Part shown: one piece after another, positions 43,576 through 51,758 of the stretch | Layout of the letters: every line of letters starts with the position of its first letter | How positions within the stretch are numbered: the stretch's first letter is position 1 | Origin: Sutterella sp. | GTDB taxonomy: Bacteria > Pseudomonadota > Gammaproteobacteria > Burkholderiales > Burkholderiaceae_F | Direction of reading: 5' to 3' | Length of the DNA stretch: 64,000 nt | NCBI GenBank assembly: GCA_020025915.1 | Contig: JAHHRH010000005.1 | Span: 1 to 64,000, forward strand | The notes under the pieces: generated by a model | Told to the model about the DNA's origin: nothing | The model's input: only the letters and a program-made list of their open reading frames with translations | The model's database searches: none | Translations under genes and position numbers: made by a program

Positions 43576-45996
43576 CTAAAACCAATCTTCATTAAGATCA
43601 TCATCGTCGTCATCGTCTTCCCAGGTCGACGTCAAAAAATCCGCATCAAAGGAGTCGTCACGATAAGGACGCCAACCTTGACGAGAACCTCGACGGCCAC
43701 CAGACCGACCTTTCTTTGCGCCCTTTATCACATGACGCTCCAGATTGGTATCGAGCACAAAAGACATACGACGGTTTTCAAGATCAACGTCTTCAAGACG
43801 AACAATGACACGGTCACCCACACGAACCTGAGCCATTTCTTCGTGAGAAGTCATTGTGAGAGCCTTTTCGTCAAATTCGTAATAGCCCCAACCCAAGTTC
43901 GAAATGTGAATGAAGCCTTCAATCGCCGTGTCTTTGAGTGAGACAAAAACACCTGCCGCGATCATGCCTGTCACAATCGCTTCATGACGACCTTTGCCAT
44001 GACGAAGCATATAGTCACACTTAAGGTAATTCATCACATCGCGCGTAGCATCATCGGCGCGACGTTCAGCCGCTGAGCAAAGAATACCTAAGCGCTCCCA
44101 AACGCGACGACGAGATTCATTGCGAGATTCGTCAGCCGGCTTACGATCGGCTTCATGGCGACTACCTAAACCGCGCGCCTGACGACTCACCATGACAGAC
44201 GAATCATCAAAGACAACCTGTGGCACATACACGCGACGAGACAAAATACCCTTAATCGTGCGATGTAAGAGCAAGTCTGGGTAACGACGAATTGGCGACG
44301 TAAAGTGCGCATAAGCCTGATACTGAAGACCGTAGTGACCAATATTGACCGGGTCATAACACGCACGAGACATGGATCGTAAAATCGCTGTCTGTAAAAA
44401 CTCGTTCTCTTTCGTGCGTTCAATGAGCTCCGCGAAACCTTCTGGTGTTGCTTCAGGCAGCTTTTCATTAAAGCTCTTCAAAACAGCACGCAAGGTTTCG
44501 AGACGATCTGGACTAGGCTCATCGTGCACTCTGAATAACGAATCACGCTTTTTCTGAATCACAAAGTCAGCAGCACAGGTGTTCGCGACTAACATGCATT
44601 CTTCGATCAATCGATGCGCATCGTTATGGTCACGGACCTTAAAGTCACAAATCTTGCCCTTTTTATCAAAGACAGCCATCGTTTCTTGTGTTTCAAGATC
44701 TAACGTATGACGCGCATTACGAGCAGCACGCAGGACTTTGAAGAGCGCATAAAGATGCTGAAGATCTTCAAGACGATCACCAACGGCGGCAAGCCCCCCT
44801 TCTACGCCTTGTAAAGCACTCCATACCTGCGTATAAGTGAGACGGGCATGCGAATGAATGACAGCTGGATAGAACTGATAGGCTTCGGTTTGTCCTTTGG
44901 CGTTCACAACCGCATCACACACCATCGTGAGACGATCGACACCAGGATTTAAAGAGCAAAGTCCGTTCGATAATTTTTCAGGGAGCATGGGCACTACGCT
45001 CGACGGGAAGTACACACTCGTCGCACGCTTTTGGGCATCCACGTCCAAAGCGCTACCAGGCTTCACATAGTGACTGACGTCTGCAATCGCCACAAGTAAA
45101 CGCGTCTTACCGTCGTCGAGCGGCATACACCACACAGCGTCGTCAAAGTCGCGCGCATCTTCACCGTCAATGGTGACAAATGGAATATCTCGTAAGTCAA
45201 CTCGACGACCCATCGAGCGATGATCAACTTCATCGGGGAGCGCTACGGCTTCCTCTAAGGTCGCATCACTAAATTCGACAGGGAGATCATATTCGGCAGA
45301 AGCAATCGCAATTTCGCCCAATGGGTCAAAGCGATTACCAATCTCTTTGACAAAACGCGCAAAAACGTCGACGTAGGGCTCTGGCTTTTGAGACTCAGGC
45401 AATAGTTCAACTTCAAAGGCCGCCTTCGTGAGATCAACTGATTCAGGCACATCAACCATATCCATCATCATGACGACAGGCGCAAACGTATTGACAGGAA
45501 TAACCTCAACCACTCCGGTACGGCGACGCTTGCGAGTCGGATTCAAGACGCGACAAACCCAACGCGTTTGATGACGTGCAACAAAGTTCGACAAATGCCA
45601 GTCGCCAGAGGCTTGACGGCGCATCATAAAGACGTCGCCAGGCAAACACTTCAAGGTAAAGGGCACGGGCATCGAGACATCAGGGTCGCTTTGCAACATC
45701 ACAGTAAAGTTCGCCAACTCTCGAGCACCGCGAACGACACCAGGCTCTGTTGCCGCTTCAGGATGACAGAACCAGTTCTTGTCCCCCGCCATAAAGCCTT
45801 CTTGATGCAAGGCAACCACAGCAGCGTTGCCTTTGGAGCGATCCCAACCACAAGCCTGCGCAATCTGGCGCTTTGCCTGAGAGTAAGAGATGTCCCCCTT
45901 GAGACTTTCTAAGTATGTACGCGCCTGGGCGAGCTCTTCGTTCGTCAAGACAATCGGTTCGACCTTCGCGGTCACAGTTTTTCTTTTCTTAGCCAT
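43576..45996 (-). CDS. rnr: Ribonuclease R
   Basis: 3'-5' exoribonuclease of the RNB family that degrades structured RNA. N-terminal winged-helix and cold-shock regions are followed by the RNB catalytic core with IDGEDARDFDDAVWC, then a C-terminal S1 domain and a basic Gly/Arg/Lys tail. A very acidic run of about six aspartates (DDDDDD) lies just before the C terminus. At 806 residues it is of normal length. Paired with rlmB as in many proteobacteria. Confidence 0.96.
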   Translation of the reverse strand: MAKKRKTVTAKVEPIVLTNEELAQARTYLESLKGDISYSQAKRQIAQACGWDRSKGNAAVVALHQEGFMAGDKNWFCHPEAATEPGVVRGARELANFTVMLQSDPDVSMPVPFTLKCLPGDVFMMRRQASGDWHLSNFVARHQTRWVCRVLNPTRKRRRTGVVEVIPVNTFAPVVMMMDMVDVPESVDLTKAAFEVELLPESQKPEPYVDVFARFVKEIGNRFDPLGEIAIASAEYDLPVEFSDATLEEAVALPDEVDHRSMGRRVDLRDIPFVTIDGEDARDFDDAVWCMPLDDGKTRLLVAIADVSHYVKPGSALDVDAQKRATSVYFPSSVVPMLPEKLSNGLCSLNPGVDRLTMVCDAVVNAKGQTEAYQFYPAVIHSHARLTYTQVWSALQGVEGGLAAVGDRLEDLQHLYALFKVLRAARNARHTLDLETQETMAVFDKKGKICDFKVRDHNDAHRLIEECMLVANTCAADFVIQKKRDSLFRVHDEPSPDRLETLRAVLKSFNEKLPEATPEGFAELIERTKENEFLQTAILRSMSRACYDPVNIGHYGLQYQAYAHFTSPIRRYPDLLLHRTIKGILSRRVYVPQVVFDDSSVMVSRQARGLGSRHEADRKPADESRNESRRRVWERLGILCSAAERRADDATRDVMNYLKCDYMLRHGKGRHEAIVTGMIAAGVFVSLKDTAIEGFIHISNLGWGYYEFDEKALTMTSHEEMAQVRVGDRVIVRLEDVDLENRRMSFVLDTNLERHVIKGAKKGRSGGRRGSRQGWRPYRDDSFDADFLTSTWEDDDDDDDLNEDWF

Positions 45997-46059
45997 AATG
46001 ATTCGAAATGCGATACTGTCGACAGTCTACACGTATGTCAAAACTTTTATACGGTTTAC

Positions 46060-46088
46060 TTGACAAAGACTTAGGGTCTCTGCATAAT
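46060..46088 (+). promoter_or_regulatory. Promoter of tRNA-Leu
   Basis: TTGACA (46060-46065) and CATAAT (46083-46088) with exactly 17 bases between. The tRNA begins 16 bases later. Confidence 0.85.
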
Positions 46089-46104
46089 ACGTACTCTCAG
46101 CAGT

Positions 46105-46191
46105 GCCCGGATGGCGAAATTGGTAGACGCACCAGCTTCAGGTGCTGGCGCCTTCACGGGCGTGGAGGTTCGAGTCCTCTTCCGGGCACCA
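46105..46191 (+). tRNA. tRNA-Leu (anticodon CAG)
   Basis: 87-base class II tRNA with acceptor stem GCCCGGA/TCCGGGC, D arm with TGGTAGACGCA, anticodon stem CCAGC/GCTGG around TTCAGGT (anticodon CAG), a long variable arm, T arm GGTTCGAGTCC, and encoded CCA at 46189-46191. It has its own promoter and terminator. Confidence 0.98.
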
Positions 46192-46208
46192 CTGACCTAA
46201 TTCTAGAA

Positions 46209-46236
46209 GGTCTGCGAAAAATCGCAGGCCTTTTTT
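46209..46236 (+). terminator. Terminator of tRNA-Leu
   Basis: GGTCTGCGA and TCGCAGGCC form a nine-base stem (one G-U pair) followed by six T residues. Confidence 0.9.
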
Positions 46237-46289
46237 GTTATTCGCTATCCGTGCTATCCTGACGGCAATACGACATTAAGAGAGTTGTC

Positions 46290-46730
46290 ATGCCGACTTC
46301 TGCCCCTTCGCTCACTGCCTTTCCGTACTGGATCGAACGACGTCCTGACGGCTATCGCGCACATTTTCCCAATTATCCTGAGTTTGAACCGCTAGCGCCC
46401 ACCATTCAAGCGCTCGTCGGAAACCTGCAGGCAGACTTCTTACCGATTCTTGAAACCAGGCTCAAAAATGACAACTTACCTGAGCCTCTTGCGCCCTGTG
46501 CAGGTGAAAACGTCTTGCAACTCACCCCGACCTACGCAACGAAGCTTCATCTCATATTAGCCATCAAAGCACAACGCTTTTCAACGGGCGAACTCTGTAA
46601 ACGCATTGGTTGCCTCCCCCAAGAAGCGACACGTATTATGAAGCTCACACACCCCACAAAAATCGATACGCTCGCGTCAGCGATCTCGGTTCTTGGCGGC
46701 AAAATCGAATGTCAAATTGACTTCAAGTAG
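46290..46730 (+). CDS. HicB-like antitoxin family protein, orphan
   Basis: 146-residue protein. The N-terminal half resembles the HicB fold (YWIERRPDGYRAHFPNYPEFEPLA, then a helix and a LPEPLAP segment). The C-terminal half looks like a Cro/HicB helix-turn-helix (FSTGELCKRIGCLPQEATRIMKL and a later TLASAISVLGG). No HicA toxin gene is adjacent: a tRNA lies upstream and the convergent MscS gene downstream. It may be a stand-alone DNA-binding regulator or a relic of a toxin-antitoxin pair. Confidence 0.65.
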   Translation: MPTSAPSLTAFPYWIERRPDGYRAHFPNYPEFEPLAPTIQALVGNLQADFLPILETRLKNDNLPEPLAPCAGENVLQLTPTYATKLHLILAIKAQRFSTGELCKRIGCLPQEATRIMKLTHPTKIDTLASAISVLGGKIECQIDFK

Positions 46731-46732
46731 CT

Positions 46733-46770
46733 AAAAAGGCACGTCCCAAAGAAGAACGTGCCTTTCATTT
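46733..46770. terminator. Terminator between HicB-like gene and mscS
   Basis: AAAGGCACGT and ACGTGCCTTT form a ten-base stem with flanking A- and T-rich tracts, serving both convergent genes. Confidence 0.85.
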
Positions 46771-46786
46771 TTTATTGTGATTCGCT

Positions 46787-48220
46787 TTATGCGCCCGTCT
46801 TTACACGAACGGGCAATTCGCCCATGTCGCACTTACGAAGATTGATTTCAAGCTGATTAAAGGGCACTTCAATGCCTTCTTCTTTGAATCGCTTGAGAAT
46901 CGCGATCGCGATTTCGGTCTTAATACCTGCCGTACCGTTGACTGGGTCTTTGACCCAGAAGCCTAGGCGCAAGTTGATCCCTGAATCCGCAAAAGTATCC
47001 AAATAGGCCCAGCCACGACGTTCGGTATCAATACGCGGACGAGGACGCATCCCTTCTTCAAGCATGATGGCGAGTGCTCGTTCAACGTCAGCGTCATATG
47101 CGACAGAAATGTCTACATACTGTACCGACGCGTGCTCACTATAAGAGTGATTAAGCACAGAACTCGTCACAAAGCTTTCATTTGGCACAATGCTCTCAAC
47201 GCCATCAGCATTACGAACCACCGTAAAGCGCGTATTAATTTCAGTCACGCGACCACGGAAGCCTGCAACGGTCACCAAGTCACCAATTTTGATCGACTTA
47301 TCGAGCAAAATAATAAAGCCCGAGATGTAGTTTGAAGCAATCTTTTGTAAGCCAAAGCCGAGCCCCATACCTAAGGCACCACCGAAGACCGAAAGGATCG
47401 TGAGGTCAATCCCCACCGTACCCAAGGCGATGATGACTGCCAACACCATGAAGGTCACCGTGATTACACGCTTTAAGACCACCTTGATGTTATCGGAGAG
47501 CGTATCCAAGCCATCAATCAACTGATTGATCATCGAAGCGAGCCAGTTCGCAATACCTAGCGTAAGGAGTACCGAAACGATAGCCACAAAGAGCATCCAA
47601 ACCGTCATACTTCCCCCCCCGATGGGGATCACGGTCGAATCGAGATACGAAATGACATCAGTGAGAATGCCAAAGAATTGAAGGACTGCCAACACCCAGA
47701 ACGTGATCGTCACCATACGACGCACACCAGGCGTAAGGACGCGCAACCCCATCCCACCATGCAAGAAAGCCATCAAAAGTGAGAGCAACGCATAGGCATA
47801 AAAGATGTTGTAGGCCACACGTGCAATCACCATCGACTGCGCCGAATAATCGGTCGTCTTAACGATGACATAAACAACTAACGCAAGGATGGAACCAGCC
47901 AACAAACTAAACGACACATTATGTGTAAAGCCCACCACAAAGCGACGCCCATAAGCAGCCATCCCTTTTGCACCAAGCTCAGGTGTCCACTTATCGACCA
48001 GGCGATTGACGTGGCGTGAAAGCCAAAAACCAAGTCCGGCACTCACCAACACAGCGACCAACTGCAAAATAACATTCTCCCAAGAGAGATGATTCAGCAG
48101 TTGTTGAATGACGTCAGTGAAACGGTCGGCCGTCGCCAAAATCACCTCAGCTGCGTTGTCAGTGAGTTTCGAGACATCTAGTCCTCCGGGGACCAATTCA
48201 GGATTCTCTGGCGTTGCCAT
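46787..48220 (-). CDS. MscS-family mechanosensitive ion channel
   Basis: 477-residue membrane channel that opens under membrane tension. Four or five N-terminal transmembrane helices precede the pore helix and beta domain: SVFGGALGMGLGFGLQKIASNYISG, ILLDKSIKIGDLVTV, GRVTEINTRFTVVRNADGVESIVPNESF. The C-terminal cytosolic domain follows. It is larger than E. coli MscS (286) because of the extra N-terminal helices. Substrate selectivity is not predictable. GCC-rich terminator of the preceding gene overlaps its promoter region. Confidence 0.9.
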   Translation of the reverse strand: MATPENPELVPGGLDVSKLTDNAAEVILATADRFTDVIQQLLNHLSWENVILQLVAVLVSAGLGFWLSRHVNRLVDKWTPELGAKGMAAYGRRFVVGFTHNVSFSLLAGSILALVVYVIVKTTDYSAQSMVIARVAYNIFYAYALLSLLMAFLHGGMGLRVLTPGVRRMVTITFWVLAVLQFFGILTDVISYLDSTVIPIGGGSMTVWMLFVAIVSVLLTLGIANWLASMINQLIDGLDTLSDNIKVVLKRVITVTFMVLAVIIALGTVGIDLTILSVFGGALGMGLGFGLQKIASNYISGFIILLDKSIKIGDLVTVAGFRGRVTEINTRFTVVRNADGVESIVPNESFVTSSVLNHSYSEHASVQYVDISVAYDADVERALAIMLEEGMRPRPRIDTERRGWAYLDTFADSGINLRLGFWVKDPVNGTAGIKTEIAIAILKRFKEEGIEVPFNQLEINLRKCDMGELPVRVKTGA

Positions 48221-48244
48221 GATTACCTCAAAACAAAAGTGATT

Positions 48245-48278
48245 AAAAAAGCCGCCCCCGTGATCGGATGGCGGCTTG
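48245..48278 (-). terminator. Terminator of the phosphoribosyltransferase gene
   Basis: On the minus strand, AAGCCGCC and GGGCGGCTT form a stem followed by six T residues, about 40 bases past the stop at 48317. Confidence 0.85.
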
Positions 48279-48316
48279 ATGCAATCAGTATAGCCTGACT
48301 TTGCCTGCGATGATGG

Positions 48317-48838
48317 TTATTCGGTCTTCATCTTCGCTTCGACTCTCTCGATGAGCTTCTCAGGGCCCATATCGTCATAGCACTCAAACGGCTGATGAAT
48401 CCAAGGATTGTCTTCAAGATATTCTACGTGCCAGTCAGGCACGAGCACCGAGTGCGCCTTGTACCAAAGCACGGCCACGCGGATTTCGGTGATGCCAGGA
48501 TAACGCTGCTTCAAGTGAGCGATGACTTCACGAATCGTCTTACCTGAATCAACCATGTCGTCAACCAACAGCACGCGGCCCTTCAACTCAGAGACACCGG
48601 TAATACAATCGGCAATATCTAAATCGCTCTGAACCGTCCCCTTGGCTTCACGATAGGAGCTCGTCGCTAACACAGCGAGCGGCATATCGTACACGCGGCT
48701 AAAGAAGTCGCCCGGGCGCATACCGCCACGCGAAAGACACAAAATGCTGTCAAACTTCCAGCCGCTCTTGGCGACGGTGTAAACCAGCTTTTCATTAAGG
48801 TCGATGTACTCTTCCCAGGTGTAAGAAATGTCCGACAT
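48317..48838 (-). CDS. Purine phosphoribosyltransferase family protein
   Basis: Type I phosphoribosyltransferase of 173 residues with the PRPP-binding motif VLLVDDMVDSGKT. SILCLSRGGMRPGDFFSR and a C-terminal WIHQPFE hood segment resemble xanthine-guanine (Gpt/XGPRT) and related enzymes. I start at ATG 48838 (MSDISYTW); a TTG at 48862 is less likely. It follows purA on the same strand but each has its own terminator. Purine salvage is likely; the exact base is not known. Confidence 0.85.
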   Translation of the reverse strand: MSDISYTWEEYIDLNEKLVYTVAKSGWKFDSILCLSRGGMRPGDFFSRVYDMPLAVLATSSYREAKGTVQSDLDIADCITGVSELKGRVLLVDDMVDSGKTIREVIAHLKQRYPGITEIRVAVLWYKAHSVLVPDWHVEYLEDNPWIHQPFECYDDMGPEKLIERVEAKMKTE

Positions 48839-48961
48839 GAGTGTTTCTCTGAACTGTGACAAATAAAAGGGAAATCGTGCAAGAATGCACGGATTTAAAG
48901 TAAAGACAGGATTTTAGACGAAAACCCTGTGAATCACAATGATTGAGCGCAAGAGAAGGAT

Positions 48962-49006
48962 AAAAAATAAGCGGCCGATTGCAAAACGTGCACCGACCGC
49001 TTTTTT
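48962..49006 (-). terminator. Terminator of purA
   Basis: On the minus strand GCGGTCGGTGC and GCAATCGGCCGC form an imperfect stem followed by TTATTTTTTA, about 30 bases after the purA stop. Confidence 0.75.
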
Positions 49007-49036
49007 GTTTGCCGTTGAGGCTAGGCTAACACTAGA

Positions 49037-50335
49037 TTAGTCAGCAAACGGATTCGTGTGAAGAATCGTCTGAGCGCGATCCGGTCCCGTCGAAACAAGA
49101 GCGATCGGAGCACCAGCCACTTCAGCCAAGCGCGTCAGATACTGACGAGCGGATTCTGGGAGTTCATCCCAGTTGGTCACGCCGAAGGTGCTTTCCGTCC
49201 AACCCGGGAATTCTTCGTAAACGACTTCGCATTCAGCCACAGCATCAGCACCAGCCGGCATGATGTCAACGAGCTGACCACGATACTTGTAGCCCACGCC
49301 AAGCTTCACAGTTTCCATACCATCAAGCACGTCGAGCTTCATGATGGCAAGCCCCGTCAAGCCGTTGATCTGAACGGCACGACGAAGCGCAGCACCGTCG
49401 AACCAACCGCAACGACGCGGACGGCCCGTCACAGCACCAAATTCGTTGCCTTTTTCACGAAGCATCTGACCGACGTCGTCAAAGAGTTCCGTCGGGAAGG
49501 GACCTTCACCCACGCGAGTGCAGTAGGCCTTCGTGATACCGAGCACATAATTCAACTTATCCGGACCCACGCCAACACCCGCACAAGCAGCACCCGCCAC
49601 CGTGTTGGAGCTCGTCACAAACGGATAGGTACCGTGGTCGATATCGAGCATGGAACCCTGAGCGCCTTCAAAGAGGAACTGCTTACCAGCGGCCATTTCC
49701 TGATGGAGTTCAGCAGAGACGTCGCAGACCATCGGACGGAGACGTTCGGCATAACCGAGCACCTGAGCGATCACTTCTTCAGGATCCAAAGGCTTGGCAC
49801 CGAGATAGTTTTCGAGAATGAAGTTGTGATACTTCAAAACGGAACGAACCTGTTCAGCAAAGCGTTCCGGTTCAAAGAGGTCAGCCACACGCACCGTACG
49901 ACGAGCGATCTTGTCTTCGTAAGCGGGACCAATACCACGGCCAGTCGTACCAATCTTCTTGTCGCCAGCGGCGGCTTCGCGAGCATGGTCGAGCGCGACG
50001 TGGTACGGCATGATCAAAGCGGCATTCGCAGAGATGCGCAGGCGCTTTTCGACGTTGGGAACGCCGATGGCATTGAGTTCGTCGACTTCACGGAAGAAGG
50101 CTTCAGGAGAAAGCACAACGCCGTTACCGAGGTAGCAGACGGAGGTGGCATGCATGATGCCAGACGGGATCAGACGAAGAATCGTCTTCTTGCCGTTGAT
50201 CACCAGCGTGTGACCGGCATTGTGACCACCATTAAAGCGGACAACGCCAGCGACCTGTTCGGTCAGCCAGTCAACGATCTTTCCCTTGCCTTCGTCGCCC
50301 CACTGAGCGCCGACAACAACTACATTCTTGGCCAT
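49037..50335 (-). CDS. purA: Adenylosuccinate synthetase
   Basis: GTP-dependent enzyme converting IMP and aspartate to adenylosuccinate. The P-loop-like GAQWGDEGKGK (catalytic aspartate) is followed by GGHNAGHT (catalytic histidine), GTTGRGIGPAYEDK and GRPRRCGWFD. The 432-residue length is normal. ATG at 50335. It uses aspartate, as does the neighbouring anaerobic pathway, but that is coincidental. hisZ, which usually precedes purA after hflC in Burkholderiales, is absent. Confidence 0.97.
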   Translation of the reverse strand: MAKNVVVVGAQWGDEGKGKIVDWLTEQVAGVVRFNGGHNAGHTLVINGKKTILRLIPSGIMHATSVCYLGNGVVLSPEAFFREVDELNAIGVPNVEKRLRISANAALIMPYHVALDHAREAAAGDKKIGTTGRGIGPAYEDKIARRTVRVADLFEPERFAEQVRSVLKYHNFILENYLGAKPLDPEEVIAQVLGYAERLRPMVCDVSAELHQEMAAGKQFLFEGAQGSMLDIDHGTYPFVTSSNTVAGAACAGVGVGPDKLNYVLGITKAYCTRVGEGPFPTELFDDVGQMLREKGNEFGAVTGRPRRCGWFDGAALRRAVQINGLTGLAIMKLDVLDGMETVKLGVGYKYRGQLVDIMPAGADAVAECEVVYEEFPGWTESTFGVTNWDELPESARQYLTRLAEVAGAPIALVSTGPDRAQTILHTNPFAD

Positions 50336-50632
50336 GAGTTTACCCTTAACTTTAGGAATAACAGTAGCTTAAGCCACCGATCAAGCGACCCGTCCGCAAC
50401 CTGCGCACGAGTGAGTTAAACGATTGGAGAGACCAGCATCGGTGACAAAGAAAGAACGTCTTCGTCAAGGTTCTTTTGAAGCATGATCGACATGCCGAAA
50501 GCCGACTATATCTACCTGACACAATCGGCACCACCGGGGGGCTTCATCCATACGATTCCTAAGTTTAGCAAACTGCGACCCACTATCCTTTAATTCATCC
50601 CCTAAAAATCACGATTTTTCTTTGGCAAAGAA
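50336..50632. other. purA upstream region
   Basis: About 300 bases without a supportable gene lie between purA and the hfl terminator. A 60-residue minus-strand frame (50352-50534) has no recognisable features. This is where hisZ would be expected. The region must carry the purA promoter, as a terminator separates it from the hfl operon; no strong -10/-35 pair was found. Confidence 0.4.
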
Positions 50633-50669
50633 TAAAAAGATCGCGCAGAATCTCTTCCACGCGATCTTT
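50633..50669 (-). terminator. Terminator of the hflK-hflC-DUF2065 operon
   Basis: AAAGATCGCG and CGCGATCTTT form a ten-base stem; the minus strand continues with TTATTC. Confidence 0.85.
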
Positions 50670-50685
50670 GTTGAGCTTTAAGTGC

Positions 50686-50880
50686 TTAACTTACCACCAT
50701 CCAAACAATCACCATACCAAGAACCACCATGATGGTGCCTGTAATGCGTAATTGCTGATCAGGTGATTGAGAAAGTCGGCTCACGGCCTTTTTCCAAGCC
50801 CCCGGTGCAATCATCGGCAAAAAACCTTCGATCGTTAACACCCACCCGAGCGCTAGTATCAAAACATCTAATTTGCTCAT
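50686..50880 (-). CDS. DUF2065 small membrane protein
   Basis: 64-residue protein with two transmembrane helices (VLILALGWVLTIEGFLPMIAP and TGTIMVVLGMVIVWMVV) joined by a charged loop ending in QLRITG. This matches DUF2065, regularly found after hflC. The start overlaps the hflC stop by four bases. Function unknown, probably linked to the HflKC-FtsH complex by context. Confidence 0.85.
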   Translation of the reverse strand: MSKLDVLILALGWVLTIEGFLPMIAPGAWKKAVSRLSQSPDQQLRITGTIMVVLGMVIVWMVVS

Positions 50881-51749
50881 TGACGATCTTCCGACTTGAA
50901 GTAACGGAAAAAGTCTGCCGATGGATCCACAACCATCACGTCGCTCTTATCGGAAAAGCTCTGACGATAGGCTTCAAGACTACGATAAAAACGAGCAAAT
51001 TCTGGATCTCGACCAAAAGCCTTAGCATAGATGTCAGCGGCTTGAGCGTCGCCTTCACCCTTGATGCGTTGGGCATCACGATAGGCCTGAGCCAAGATCA
51101 CTTCGCTTTCGCGATCGGCGGCAGCGCGAATACGTTCAGCTTGAGCGGCCCCTTTAGAACGTTCTTCACTCGCCACACGCTTACGTTCAGCTTCCATACG
51201 GCGATAGACGGATTCCGAAATTTCGGGAGTAAAGTCAACGCGCTTCATACGCACGTCCACAATACCGATACCCACGTCGCGCACACGCTCCTGCAAAAGC
51301 TGGGCAATTTCGACCATAGCCTTTTCACGTTCAGAACTCGTGATCTGGTTGACGGTACGCTTATTAACCACCACGTTCAAGACGTCACGCAACAAAGCAC
51401 TCACGCGGTTGGCAGCAGCAGGCTCACTACCCTGGAAAGACACCCAGTAAAGACGCGGATCTTCAATACGCCACTTCACAAAAGTATCAATCAAGAGGTT
51501 CTTCTTTTCACTCGTCTGAACGAGGTCAGCACCAGCGCCGTCCAAATTCAAAATACGTTTATCAAGATAAACGACATTCTGTAATGGGGGCGGAAGCTTC
51601 ACGTGAATCCCAGGTTCAGAAATCACCGTCTTCAATTCACCCAGCGCGAAGACCAACGCATATTCACGTTCATTCACCGTGTAGACGCACATACGCATCA
51701 AACCGGCAACGACGAGAGCGGCAATCAAAAGATTAGAAAGTTTCTTCAT
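50877..51749 (-). CDS. hflC: FtsH modulator HflC
   Basis: SPFH/prohibitin-domain protein (290 residues), anchored by one N-terminal helix (LIAALVVAGLMRMCVYTV) with a periplasmic domain. Together with HflK it encloses FtsH protease and limits its activity. YALVFALGELKTVISEPGIHVKLPPP and EERSKGAAQAERIRAAADRE are typical. It lies ten bases after hflK. Confidence 0.95.
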   Translation of the reverse strand: MKKLSNLLIAALVVAGLMRMCVYTVNEREYALVFALGELKTVISEPGIHVKLPPPLQNVVYLDKRILNLDGAGADLVQTSEKKNLLIDTFVKWRIEDPRLYWVSFQGSEPAAANRVSALLRDVLNVVVNKRTVNQITSSEREKAMVEIAQLLQERVRDVGIGIVDVRMKRVDFTPEISESVYRRMEAERKRVASEERSKGAAQAERIRAAADRESEVILAQAYRDAQRIKGEGDAQAADIYAKAFGRDPEFARFYRSLEAYRQSFSDKSDVMVVDPSADFFRYFKSEDRQ

Positions 51750-51758
51750 GTCAACTCC

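Noticed and set aside
49058..50419. 453-codon frame opposite purA
   Set aside because: Antisense shadow of a conserved gene; no ribosome binding site and no recognisable domain.
50352..50534. Possible hisZ remnant upstream of purA
   Set aside because: The 60-residue frame shows no class II synthetase-like motif; nothing connects it to HisZ.
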